Shown piece after piece: positions 38,929-50,613 of a DNA stretch of 64,000 nucleotides; position 1 is the stretch's first letter; the number at the start of each line of letters is the position of its first letter. The DNA comes from Druceiella hillmani (taxonomy: Eukaryota; Arthropoda; Insecta; Lepidoptera; Hepialidae), in NCBI GenBank assembly GCA_039881145.1, contig JAYKKI010000023.1:6585001-6649000 (forward strand), given 5' to 3'. A model generated the notes under the pieces. The model was given only the letters and a program-made list of their open reading frames with translations. It ran no database searches and had not been told where the DNA came from. The position numbers and the translations under genes were made by a program.

Positions 38929-39095
38929 TGTTAATCGGTAAATAACAATATAATATATTTTTGAATGACAAAACTGGTTCAATCGTTTTCTGTCTGTACA
39001 AGATTTTAATGTCAGTGCGCAATATAAAGGTTAAGTTAAATAAATAATATCCGCATTTCTACGTAATACCTTTGTCTTTCATCCAAAATTCATCA
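38929..39095 (+). repeat. Copia 3' LTR
   Basis: Starts TGTTAATCGG and ends AATTCATCA. 167 bp, compared with about 169 bp for the left LTR, and diverged from it by substitutions and short indels. Confidence 0.8.
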
Positions 39096-39414
39096 GGATA
39101 TTTAAGAAAATAAAGTATACGCAACGTTGAACTTACAGGGTGGCAGATTATGTACGCAAACTTGTACATAATCTGCCACTCTGTAAGTTGCTCCAATTAA
39201 ATCTCCGAGAAAGTTAATTCGTTATCTGCAGTAAAATAACATGAAGATGCCTGTCATTTATATATGGGTGGATCATATTAACGATTGGCAACAAATTTTT
39301 CACCAGACATTAGACGTAGTTGAAAATTGAAATGGATTTATAGTGAGATAAAACTATGTAGAATCTGGCAATTTATACACGCAATTCATTTATATTGATC
39401 CTAAAAAAATGCTG
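39096..39414. repeat. Right fragment of the long repeat split by copia
   Basis: Continues the interrupted copy: gcaacgttga (compare 28055), then the foldback at 39130-39189 in place of about 45 bp of repeat, then aaatctccgagaaag (compare 62920-62935). Further on, gaaatggatttatagtgag matches 63035-63055. Confidence 0.6.
39130..39189. repeat. 26-bp foldback beside the copia element
   Basis: 39130-39155 pairs with 39164-39189 with one mismatch, around an 8-nt loop. It occupies the position where the other copies of the long repeat carry about 45 bp of unrelated sequence (28065-28110, 48075-48115). Confidence 0.9.
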
Positions 39415-39629
39415 GTGTAAAACTTCCAAATTTTAAATATTCTTTGGTGTATATACATACACGAATTAGGTCAAAATATTAATCCAAACCGTAATGCAAG
39501 CATAAATTTGAACCACGCATTGACAAAGCACCATTTTATCGAAAAATATTATCAAAAATATTTTATATTAAAAATAATTTACATTGAAAATATTAACTAT
39601 GAATGTCAAAATTTCCAGATCCACAAAAA

Positions 39630-39702
39630 CCGTTCGTCGCCTGAGGGGTATGATATTCACTTTGGGTGCGAGAGGTGCCGGGTTCAAATCCTGGATTAAC
39701 CC
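39630..39702 (+). tRNA. tRNA-Pro(TGG)-like pseudogene
   Basis: A 73-bp segment matches tRNA-Pro: D-arm region ctgaggggtatga, anticodon loop tttgggt (anticodon TGG), gcgagagg, and an intact B box ggttcaaatcc. The anticodon stem has one A-C mismatch, the T stem keeps pairing through one G-T pair, the D region carries an extra base, and the acceptor stem no longer pairs (5' ccgttcg against 3' ttaaccc). It is therefore a pseudogene or the head of a tRNA-derived SINE. The next 200 bp (to about 39910) are richer in GC than the surroundings and could be a SINE body. A chance 63-codon frame crosses it. Confidence 0.75.
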
Positions 39703-40004
39703 GACAATATTCATAAAGCCAAGTTTTTAATATTTTACGACAGTTTAATGCGGTACAGCGGTATAAACGAGCTGATCGAACTGAATAGCCGACAAGACCG
39801 GAAACTTGTCGAATTAAATCGGAGCCGACAATACATCAACGCTGGACTGAATAGGAAATTAGACGGAAAAATAACATACGCGTATTACATTCAGTTATAC
39901 TAAAATAAAAGACTATTTAAATATTCTTGAAAGTATGTACTCTGTGTTATATATCGAATTCGCACGGCCTATGCCAAAGTGAAAGGAGTTTATCTGATTC
40001 AACA

Positions 40005-40060
40005 TCACCGATTTGAGCGTTGCGTCACCGACTCATGCGTTACGTCACCGACCTGTGTAT
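40005..40060. repeat. Three-copy 20-bp minisatellite, copy 1
   Basis: Units start at tcaccgat, tcaccgactcatgcgttacg and tcaccgacctg. The same array is at 56279-56334 in the second long copy with two base changes. Confidence 0.8.
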
Positions 40061-41718
40061 TTACTGGGCAAACACTTTATTTTGGTAATGCGTATGCCCC
40101 ATAAATAAATGAACACAAAACCATTAGCCTTATCGGAGAAGTAAAGATAACAACTGTTTTGTTATTAAACGAGCAACCTAACAGTTTTGCCAAACACTAG
40201 TGACAATTTAAAATCATTTTACGATCATAGCCACACGACAGCCGCAAAAGGTGCCAGTTAAATTTGACGACTTCTATCTGACGATGCCATCACAATTTTC
40301 ATTGCTTTATACTTGTAGAACACATTTATCATTAATCATCTACAAAAACTATCGCATTTAAATAATTTAAGAGACTAATTTATAGTTCTTGCTTGTGATT
40401 TTCTGTGGATCGAATATTTCATTTTTCTAAAATTCGTTTCTTTTATTCCTTTTAGACGAATTATTTCCTTACCTTGATAAATTGAACCGACTTTAAATAA
40501 CCAATAAATAATGTTATTTACATATATACATTTCGCTAAGTACGAACGTCACAATTTTTCTTCCAACTATCGAATCTGATTACCTGAGCCGACTATTAGA
40601 AGGCTGCATTTCTATATATTATAGTATTTAGGTAGGGCAAATTTTTATTTAACGTATAAAGAGATATACCGTAACGTGTATAAGGCTACAGGCCGTTCGC
40701 TTATCGATACATATAATCGTACCTATCGGAAAGTAAAATTCGATGTATCTATCCAACCTGCTTATCGCGTATACGGATGTAAATATTGCTTTTAAAGCTA
40801 TCAAAGTAGACGTCGAACAAACATTGTATATAATATGATTACTATGATAGTAGAATACCTGATATCAAAAAATAATTTTTCTTTTTCTAAGTCTTTGAAT
40901 TTCGAAAAAACAACATTGCAAAATTATATCATTTAGATAGAAATTTAATTCGGGTACAAGTGTGTTTTAGAGAAATTGAGTTTTTTTACTGCTTCTCTTT
41001 TTAATATTTGGCAATACTCATGTACCCACGTAACCAGTAGTCTGGATATTTGTTATGACACTAAATCTAAATTTTAAGTAATGTAGAAAACATTTATCCA
41101 AAAAAAAGGATTGAAGCAGATTAATTTCGTTATTAACAACAACTACTTGTTAATTTACGTGGCCGTTTTATAACAGTGATATAACAATGGTTCTACAATA
41201 TTTTTACAATAGTTATTTTGCAATAACTGACAAGCGAAAGATTCAATTTTTTGCCTTCATTTCAGGAGACACAATTCCTATTGTAATTAAATATAATAGG
41301 TACCACCACTACGAACAGCCTGTAATTTTTATGGTTCCAATGAAATTAGTTTATTTTAATCATTACAGTCAACTGGATGTTCCCTTCAGATTTTATAAAC
41401 CTTTGAAAGAGCTCATCGGTACGAGTACATGTTTATATTTTATCAAGCTGATACGGTATCACGTATATGATTATCCGATAACGTTTTCTTTGAAAATACC
41501 CTTCATTCCTAAGTTTCGTTAGCCCTCCTCCAGACGCTAACGCAATAATTTTGTCATGAAATTAAAAAAAATATATTATACCCATAATTATTTTACTTCC
41601 AAGGTTTTATGACGTTAATATTGTTAAAAAATATGAAACCTGCGACCAGTTTTTGTATCTATATAAAATAAAACCTGTATATAAGTTTCCTCTTAATTAC
41701 GTAACTGAAAACGGGGAA

Positions 41719-41890
41719 AATGTGTGTGCGTGTGTGTGTGTGTGTGCATGTACATGTGCACGAGTGCTAGCGTGCGTACGTGCTTGCGAGCGTGCGTGCG
41801 TGCATGCGTGCGTCCATGCATGCGTGCGTACATGCGTGCGTGCATGCCAGCGTGCGTGTGTGCGTCTGTGGGTGTGTGGGTATGCATGTG
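41719..41890. repeat. Alternating purine-pyrimidine tract (TG/TGCG)n, copy 1
   Basis: About 170 bp of TG repeat passing into TGCG and TGCA units. Strict purine-pyrimidine alternation is the classic Z-DNA-prone pattern. The second long copy has a shorter version (57749-57888), so the array has expanded or contracted since duplication. It creates false Cys/Val/Arg or His/Thr frames on both strands. Confidence 0.92.
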
Positions 41891-42704
41891 GATGTATCAC
41901 AATATCTACAAGTTTCACGTGCAAAATGCACAAATTAGTGCATTTTTGTATAAAATGGGGGGGAGTCGCCTTTTTTGCCTTTAAAATGAATAATTGAATA
42001 TTTCTGGTTTGCTTTATCAGAATATTTACAAATTTCCACTCAAACGAGGCAAATTACAAAAAGGGAGCTAGCGCAAATACAAACGCCTAAATGCTAATAA
42101 TTTTATCAAGCTGATACGGTATCATCTATTTTGTCTTTTATGGCATCTGTTTCGGCTTAAGTCCTTTAAATTTGTCTAAATAGGCCAATAGGCGACAGAT
42201 GGTGACCCAAAAATCGAGCATGCTCGTGAAAAGAGCGATTACAATCGACAGTTGGACTCCGGCCAATTTGCGTTGGTTTTAAAGCTCTATGGAAAGCTGA
42301 GTATACGTTTTACCTTACAATGTATAATATTTTGATTCAAATTACAGTTTTAGGTTTTCATGAAATTATGATGAACATATCAGCAATCAAATATTAAATT
42401 CAATATTGCACGTAACAGAAAATGTTTATAGCATTATATGACTTTTATGTTACATTCAGGTAACGAGAAGAATGAGGTTCTACGAAAACAACGGAACTGA
42501 AATACAGAGTAGATTATGGTTTGGAGTACAGTGTAAAGATAATGGTGTAGGTGATATTTATCGAAACTTCTTTAAGAAAATAACAAGACATTTGGATTTC
42601 ACTCATAAATTTATATATAAAATGTATGCATAGTGGTTTCTGTATTAGCGCTGTCTTATTGTTCTGTAACTAAAAACAAAAAAACGAAATCTTTATATAA
42701 TCAC

Positions 42705-43290
42705 CCACATATCTCCCTCTCTGTCGGTCGTAGCCGTTTTTCTCAGAAACTGTTTGCAAATATTTAAAATTGACACAATAATAAAATATATTAACCTAGC
42801 ATATATATATCTACAGCTAATACCAAGAACATTTAGATAGACAATTGAGGTGGGAGAAAATTGCGTATTGGAAAAAGATTTGAATTTTTTAATATCTTTA
42901 AGGCCCTTTCAAATTATATCTTTCTTTATACAGAAGGTGGTATCGTTTGGAAGGGCCTCAAAAATATTTCTCTCATAATGTTTAGATATATGTTTTTTTA
43001 AATAGAGTTTTCGGAAACTAAGGTAAAGGTTGTAAAACAATTATAGCGATTACCTTAGATTTTGTGATTTTCAAATTCACACCACACTTTTATGCCTGTG
43101 TAAGATATAGGATGCAATATATTTAATTTTAATATTTGTACATGATATACGCAAAGACTTTAATAGAAATGTAAAGTTAATATTTGTAAACAGTTTAATG
43201 GAAAGTTACATAGCCTTGTAAGTTTATAAGAGCCTAAATATGTACGGAATCCTCATAGTCCGAGTCTTATTCGTGCTTGACAGATTTTTA
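42705..43290. repeat. Short dispersed element, second full-type copy
   Basis: Same block order as 21385-22030: ctccctctctgtcggtcg, gtttttctcagaaactg, ctgtgtaagata, then atgtacggaatcctc, cgagtcttattcgtgcttga. Nearly identical to 58625-59215 because it was duplicated with the long repeat. Confidence 0.7.
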
Positions 43291-44846
43291 ATTTAATTTA
43301 GCTCTTAACCGTGGTAAATGGTAAAAGATTAGTAAAACAAATATCACATAATAGTAATGCAATATCGTTAATTTTACGTAATGGCTTAAATCATTTGTTT
43401 GCTTTTATGATTTGTTTTGTAGAATCAAAAAGAAAAACGATTTAAGAATCCATTTAACTTCTGAGCTTTGTTCATCTCAACTGATTTCATCAATAAAATT
43501 ACAGCAGTGCTAATCGATACATTTCTTGTAAAAGGTGATATATCAATTAAATAAAATTTGGAAGTAAGTTAATGTAATTTATAACACATATTAATCAAGA
43601 TAAAATATATTTCATTAACTGCAAAAATCCAGTTATTTCCACCACACGTTCATAAAACAATGTTTTAGACTACATAAAATCTTAATAACAGTACCGACCT
43701 GGTGGCACAAACACTCGAACTGAAAATTATGAAGAGAAAGTATTTTCAAATCTGTCGCAGGGCCGGATATTATTCCTTGTTAAAATAATTCAAATTTAAT
43801 AGAAATAAGACCTAACATAAAACAGAATTTTTTATTTGGTCATTACTCCAAAATGTTACATGACGAAAAACTTAACGACGTCGTTCAGATTTAGAACAAA
43901 ATGGGAGCATACTTAAGGTATTCTGAAGTTTATTATAATAAACCTATTACATATGCAAAGAATTATAAAAGGCTATCGATTTATAAAAGTTAACAGATTA
44001 CATAGAATCTTTATTACACTATTTATAAATACCGATTGCATAAATACTTCACAGGCGTAAAACAAGTAACGTCGTTATCTGAATTTCTTCAACTTGTGCA
44101 AGTGGACGAAAACATTTTTTGGAAAAAGTTAAGCAATCCAATTTTTTTTTCACGAATATTTTTAAAATACGTGGTTAAAAAAGTTTAGGAACAAATAAGC
44201 TGCTCGTACTATAGATACTCAAAAATATATCAATAAATAATACTAAACATTTTCGATTCCCCTTTACCACGGTATCGCACGGAATGATGAAAATATAATT
44301 TTAAACCCAATTTCGCGTAGGTAAAGAAACAGATCGACATAAACTTTAAGGGTTCTGTTTTTTTATTGGGTACAAAACTCTAAAACTAGTGTACATTTTA
44401 AAATCTGTAACTTAAGCCAGCAGTAGTGCAAACTCCTGTCCAGCCTTTGAATGTTTTATTACCTCAGTCTATTGATAATTAGCCATCAACTCTTTCATTA
44501 ATCCTAATTATTTCTTACTTTATACCTTTTGTACTGAGCTTCATAAAATAAATAACACGGGTATTAGTAGCAATATTTTTCGTAATGGATGATGCGTGAT
44601 AAGGATATTTACAAATGTCTTACATAAACACAGTTTATTTTAACTTAGTCTACTTAAATATTATAAATATTTGTTATTCATATTAAAAACTAAACTTGCG
44701 CGATTATAGGTTTCAGGAAATTATTCCCAATGGCAATTCTTCCCATTACAGGTTCCGTTTCAGCATATTTAGGAGGAAAATCGGCCATCAATATTCTTTC
44801 TTTTCTTAGATGGAGAATTTCAAAGTGCCCTCGCTTTCCACGAAAC

Positions 44847-44880
44847 TTTCAGTCTACAATGATTTCTTTGTAGACTGAAA
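44847..44880. repeat. 13-bp foldback at a deletion junction
   Basis: tttcagtctacaa (44847-44859) pairs exactly with 44868-44880. At this point copy 2 (60378-60490) and the old third copy (23645-23750) both carry about 100 bp more, containing a shared ctcacctacttatatctt-like block. So this copy lost that stretch and gained a short inverted copy of its left edge. Confidence 0.85.
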
Positions 44881-47219
44881 TTTCGGTCATGTGTTTTTCC
44901 AAGTTTATATTATTTCCGAGATGGGTAAAAATTATAAATAGTTACTGAATTTATGATTTAAATTTTATATTTCCAGAAGCAACGTTACTTCGTTCGTTGA
45001 TTGATTTATTTAAAGTTGAAAAATTGTTCTTTTGTTTATGTTCTTCACGTGTTTACAATTTGGAGTAAATTATCTCAAGTAAATTGAGTTTACAAAATCT
45101 GTTTTAGCAAAATTGATCTCATTTGGGTTTAAGTAAAGATTTCCTCGATTATATATTTGCTTATGACATATTTTTTAAATATTCTATATGCCAGTGAACA
45201 CTTACTCAAGTTATCTGTTGATTTAAATTTTTTTAAACATCTTTTATGTTATAAAAATTCTGAGAAAAAAAGTATTACAGACATTTATTGGAACACTAAC
45301 ACTTATCCTTCATTAAATTCATCTTCACAACCATTTCATTACTCTTCCATAATAACTCCCCAATTTGTATTTTATACAAATTCGATACTCCTAAAATAGT
45401 TTATTAAGAACATAACTAATCAAGAAATGTCCTCAATTTGAAATAAAAAATATTAAAATGCGTGAGAAAAATATTTATATATAATAATATGATATTACTT
45501 TTTTACATGGTTATTTATTATACTATGCTGATACTCATTATATCTCCCTATGCATTGTTGCATTAGCGTTTATTGAAAAGCTAATCTACAATTCTTTTCT
45601 TTTCTGGATATACTACGTTTATGACCCGTCTTGTAAATTATTTAAAATCTTTACTAATTTATAGATATAATGCCGATTCCATTAATATATAACCTGTTAA
45701 GAGAGACTCGCGAGATTTTTTAATAATATTGCGTGTTTCTGAATCTCTGGACACAAGAAAAAATAGAATCATAGACCACGGATGTCCTCACTAGGAGAGT
45801 TTACAAACTCAGGTACATGCAAACACATAAAAGGCACAAAGTATTTTTAATCTGATGCCACACACTTTACATGAAAAAATTTTCTTTTCAGTAATTTCGT
45901 TCATCCACCTAAAATTTCTATATAAATATTTTTGAGTGATAACTAAATGTATATTAATATATTTTAAAATTCTTAGAGTTTTAAGGTTCTACATCAAACG
46001 ATTTTTGAGCAAAAGGGTTATTGTGTGCTGCCATAAAGGCACTTAGTTTTCTTACACCTTTTTCGTTTTAATATCTCAAACTCACCTTGGCACCATTCAA
46101 ATTACCTACAAGTACTTTTTCTCAAAATTAAAATCGGTTAAGTGAGCTATTTTAGTCATATTTATTTCCGTCATCCACGACTCAATTTTTTTTTTGTTTC
46201 CTGAGATTCAGAAGCATACATTATTTTTTAGATACTCGGAGCTGCAATGATATTCAACATAAGAAATCTTTTTAAAATCAAGATTAAAAATACATATTCG
46301 GTGTCTGTAAAAATTGTTGAACTATTCCAAATGGGAAAATCGATTTTATGTTAATATTTCAGCTATTCAATTATTTTAAACTTAGGCCCTGATCAGAATG
46401 GTACTGATCGAACATTTTAGTTCCATTTTTAACAAAACCCTAAAAATATTTCGTACTTTATTCGAAACGATGCATTTTTTTCTCGATATATCTGATGTTA
46501 TAAATATAAGTAGTAAAGACTATAATATTTCTAAAAATATGCCCTGTTTTGTTTTAGATATCAATAAATCTTTTGTGTCGCTAAATTTTAAAAGTAATAT
46601 ACCAATTTTATAAGATAATCACTATGAATTTAATATATACATACCGATTATTTAGATAATAAAACAACAATTTACATGCTGATACAAAATGAAATTACAT
46701 AACTGACATTTCAGTTCAATTTAAATCAAACCTCCACCCACATATGAGGTTATATCGAGTATTGTCGAGAAAGGTGACCTTTAAACTGTTTCAATAACTA
46801 GATGGGAGTACGAGGTTTATTCAAATATAATTGAGAATTCCTTTCCCTACTGTAGAATACTTGTATTCTTAGCAAGGAAAGGGCTTCTCGTGTTATATAA
46901 TATTGAATTCCTGTATATATATATAGTCATGAATTCGTCCGCTAAAGTAAGTTCAAAAGTAGGGATATGTCTAACTCAATCATACATTTGGTTGTAAACC
47001 AATATATCTCTGTTAACAATGTTTTGTATTTCCCTTGTAACTGTCAAAGCAAGATGCTGAGAACTAATGCTGCACTCTGTCTTAGTATAGATACGCTCAG
47101 TAAGTTCTTGCGATTCAAATAAAATATACAGGCCATAGAATTTGTCCGTAATTTTTATATTGAATGAATGAAATGAATTAAATATATATTAGAATTGCGT
47201 ATATATTCTAACCTAGTAT

Positions 47220-47425
47220 TGATTGTTAAAAAAATCGAAACATATCAACAAATTTAAATATGTGCTTTTGAAAAATATAGCAGGCATTATATTTTCGCTC
47301 TAAAAAATTTAAATTTTTTGAATATAATAATAGGAATATTATGTATCATTAAACGTATATAAATGACTCGATGTGTATGGAACCCTCGTAGTACAAGTTC
47401 CGCTGATACTTGACAGGTTTTTGTT
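47220..47425. repeat. Short dispersed element, 3' fragment
   Basis: Ends with atgtgtatggaaccctcgta, gttccgctgatacttgacag, the same terminal block as 61985-62030 and 49217-49262. The 5' part is missing here. Confidence 0.6.
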
Positions 47426-48974
47426 TTAAACACAATTTCTCTTATCATAATATACGCTAAGCGTAAACGATCTGCAATCAATATTTAAAGTGATTTGATA
47501 ACAAAAATAATGTGCGAAATCGACAGTGATGGTTTTGCAGTTAGTTAATATGCCAAGGATTATTATACAACTCAAAACTCCTTTGGAAAGTGTAATAAGT
47601 CGGAATAAACATTTATAGGGAGACTTATTTTATATTTTGCTTTACTATACATTCTTTGTTCTTTCAAAAGAAAATTTAGTACAACTTGTGAAATAAACTC
47701 TTGTAAGAAATTTAGAAAATTATTAAGAAAAATTTTGAACTAAACCAAATATTACCGAGTATAGCTGTTTTACACAATAATTATTCACATACCAAAATTT
47801 TATTGTTTTACTGAGAAAACTATCTCCATTGTACTGATATTCCATAAAAGGTGGATCTCTTTCTCAGAATCCTATTTTTTAAGTATAGATTTTGCGAATA
47901 AATTTCTATATTTCAATATTTTCTAGATTAAAAAGAATAAGTCGATGTCGAGGTTAACGTGACCTTAATCTGCCGCGATCTATTCTAATTTGAGCATAAT
48001 TGTTGAATGGTGATAAATTTGTCACTAACCTTAAGTAATTTACAATGTAAATACAGATGACACTGGTAAGATAAATATGTATTAACAGAATCACCCGCCC
48101 TTTCAATCACACCAAATAAATATCTAAGAAAGGTGTTTCTTTATAAGTAGAAACAGGAAAAGGTTTCTTCTGTTTATTTCTGATTGGAACACTTAGAAAT
48201 ATTTTTTTACCAGACCGTAGGCGCAATCAAAAATGAAGTAAATTTAAAGTGAGGATTAAGATATTTTTTATTTAATTGCCTGTGCATATAACTCCTTCAA
48301 ATTGAAACCAAGAAAAATACTGTTAAAGTAAATGCCAAACTCCCAAAGAAATACAATCGTCACATTACATGGGTTATATTTGTATAAGAAGAGACGAGAG
48401 CCGTTAGCAAGACGACTCGAATTTGATTCAGAAAATCTTCCATTTACGGATACGTAATTGGTTAGCAACAGATATTAAATGTTTTCTTCTGAAGATCGAA
48501 TCCCATTCTCTGGGCCGGCTTACAGAATTTACGTTTCTCCATATTATGGTCTTTCAGTTTGACGAATTTTTGTCTGATGTATAAAAAGATTTGCCATAAC
48601 TTATAGAAGGCAACACGCTACTACGCTTTTCGCCGATTTATTCAAACCACCAGAGCCGTCGGAATATAAAATCTGACATTTATTTCCAACCTAATTACCG
48701 TATGTATGGTTGATATTATTTCTCTTAAATTAAATTCTAAGATTACGAACGTAGATACTGGGCAAACATTGATTATGGTTCGATGACTATGGTAATAAAA
48801 TATGTAATATCAAACAAATAAGTTCTCTTCTAACTTTTAAAAATCTGAGAAGATTTTGTCGTAAAATAAGGCGTTTAGACATGGATTACTATGTGGCTTA
48901 GACATAGATTAAAGTGTCTGTTTTAGGTATAGATCGAACTAGTGTATAAGTGCACTTTAGCACATTTAGGATTT

Positions 48975-49262
48975 TTTTTCTATTTTTCAGATTTCCGTAC
49001 CTCAAAAGGAAAAAAGGAACTCTTTTAATATCACTTCTTTGTACGTCTCTCTGCCTGTATGTCTCTCAAAACCGTTAATTTGTAGTTATATCAAATAAAA
49101 TAAATTTTTACCTGTGAAAGATACAGTAGGTAATAAATTTTCATTCTATGAAATTAAAATTTTGTAAATATATTAAAAGGAAAATTATGTACCATTAAAT
49201 ATTTATAAATATTTAAATGTGTATGGAACCCTCATATTACGATTTCCTATTGTGCTTGACTT
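48975..49262. repeat. Short dispersed element, compact copy with an empty-site counterpart
   Basis: Begins near ttttcagatttccgtacctc, followed by aaaaggaaaaaaggaac, a tctctctgcctgtatgtct block, cctgtgaaagatacagtagg, and ends gtatggaaccctc, tgcttgac. The old third copy reads directly from tttaggttttttt to taacactcataaagc (28930-28975), which in this copy are the sequences left and right of the element. That looks like an empty site. Confidence 0.6.
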
Positions 49263-50544
49263 TTATAAACCCACTAACACTTATAAAACAAGTAGTCAGA
49301 AATGTGCCAGACAACATTTTTGTTAAATTAATATATAGTAATATTTTCAATTATCAGATGATTACGACTAAAATAATAATTCGAGTATACAATTCCGAAA
49401 AAAAGTTGATTTCCGTATTTACTTTTATTTTTAATGAGAAATATTTAGCATAGTTACGGTTTTTTCATATTTTATACTTATCTGAAATAAAATAAACCAC
49501 AAAATACCTCTAAAAACAGCAGAATGAAAATATCATATATTAACACTTCTTTTTTAATTATTTTCAAAATATTGATTTGACCAAACCTAAAGACGTTTAA
49601 TGCTAAAAATGGTATTTAAGGGAATGAAAGCTCGCTTATTTCTTAATTAAAAAAATATTAAGCAGAAAAATACATTCGTGGAAAACCACTATTATAAGAT
49701 TTAAAGATATGAAATTAGAAATATTATTCTATAGTTATTGAAAAATTACGGTCATCGATTTGGAAAAAAAGTATTGTTTTGAGAAAAATGTGAATCATTT
49801 GAAGCAGCCATGGCTTTACATAACTTGAGCGAATTACTTTGTAATACTGGTTGAAGAAGTATCTGAAGTTGCCCATTGCCAGTTATTGTTTGATTTGTAA
49901 GGTTTTAGTGAGTCAGAAAATATTTCTAACCGCAACCTTACCTTGTTTTTTGTTTTTATTACGCAGCACCTATTTTTATACATTTTTTTGTTTCGGAGGG
50001 TTCTTCGAGACATAAGGTTTTTATTGCTCTTCATTTTATTTTCCAAATATTTAAAAATTAATTTATCAGTTGAAAGAAAACGCCGCGCCACCGGTTGCTA
50101 TAGAATTTGGTTAGGTGCCCCAAAGGCTATTGTGCGAATTTTCAATACTGACAAAACGTATTCTTTATTATGAATGATATACATCATATAGGATTAAAGA
50201 TGAAATTATGAAATACATCATATAGGATATTAAGATATTTACTGCACGAATAATTCATATATTATATATGAACAAATAAGCCTTTCAAAATAATGCTGAC
50301 TATTCACTTATTAATAACTTTTATTTACAAATATGTAAGGAAAACTTATTGATACAAAAGTAATTTCTTCCAGTCAATTAAGGCGCTAAGTGGTAAAATA
50401 AAGCATTTGTTTTGGAATATTGTAATTACAGATAAAAATACAGTTACAAATATAATAAATAAACTGGCAAGTTAACAAGAAGTAAGAAACGACAAGATAT
50501 TAACAAAAATATGTGTTTATAAAAGAAAAATAATTATACATATT

Positions 50545-50613
50545 CATATATATATATATTTATATATATATGTATATATGTATATATATATATATATATA
50601 TACACATATATAT
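50545..50613. repeat. Interrupted (TA)n tract
   Basis: About 70 bp of TA with several single-base interruptions (G or C). Confidence 0.9.

Larger units (their letters stand above)
34993..39095 (+). mobile_element. Copia-type LTR retrotransposon, decayed
   Basis: A 4.1-kb element with two LTRs of about 168 bp (34993-35161 and 38929-39095), a primer binding site directly after the left LTR, gag, then protease-integrase-RT-RNase H relics in the copia order, and a polypurine tract before the right LTR. The LTRs differ at many positions including indels, so the insertion is old. No clear 5-bp target duplication remains (attat on the left, ggata on the right). The flanks on both sides match adjacent parts of the long repeat (compare 27930-28130), so it inserted into a copy of that repeat. 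Confidence 0.88.
39415..49400. repeat. Long direct duplication, copy 1
   Basis: Collinear with 55590-64000. Identity is very high from 39480 to about 45150 (only a few differences per 100 bp) and clearly lower beyond. Differences include about 150 bp at 41206-41366 absent from copy 2, about 430 bp at 43545-43960 absent from copy 2, about 1 kb at 46180-47200 absent from copy 2, and about 150-190 bp present in copy 2 but missing near 47440 here. No gene is conserved between the copies. Contains a tRNA-Pro pseudogene, a minisatellite, a Z-DNA-prone tract and several short elements. Confidence 0.88.

Noticed and set aside
39508..39699. 63-codon frame conserved in both long copies (also 55782-55973)
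   Set aside because: It runs through the tRNA-Pro pseudogene and is conserved only because the whole region is duplicated at high identity; composition is AT-driven (Ile, Tyr, Lys, Asn).
41187..41522. 111-codon plus-strand frame
   Set aside because: Copy 2 lacks about 150 bp of it and a further internal stretch, so the frame is not maintained; no family resemblance.
41653..41997. Cys/Val/Ala- or His/Thr-rich frames on both strands, also 57705-57996
   Set aside because: Products of the TG/TGCG simple repeat, open on several frames at once.
49834..50173. Overlapping frames on opposite strands, one Lys/Arg-rich
   Set aside because: No family resemblance; likely shadows of an A/T-biased stretch.
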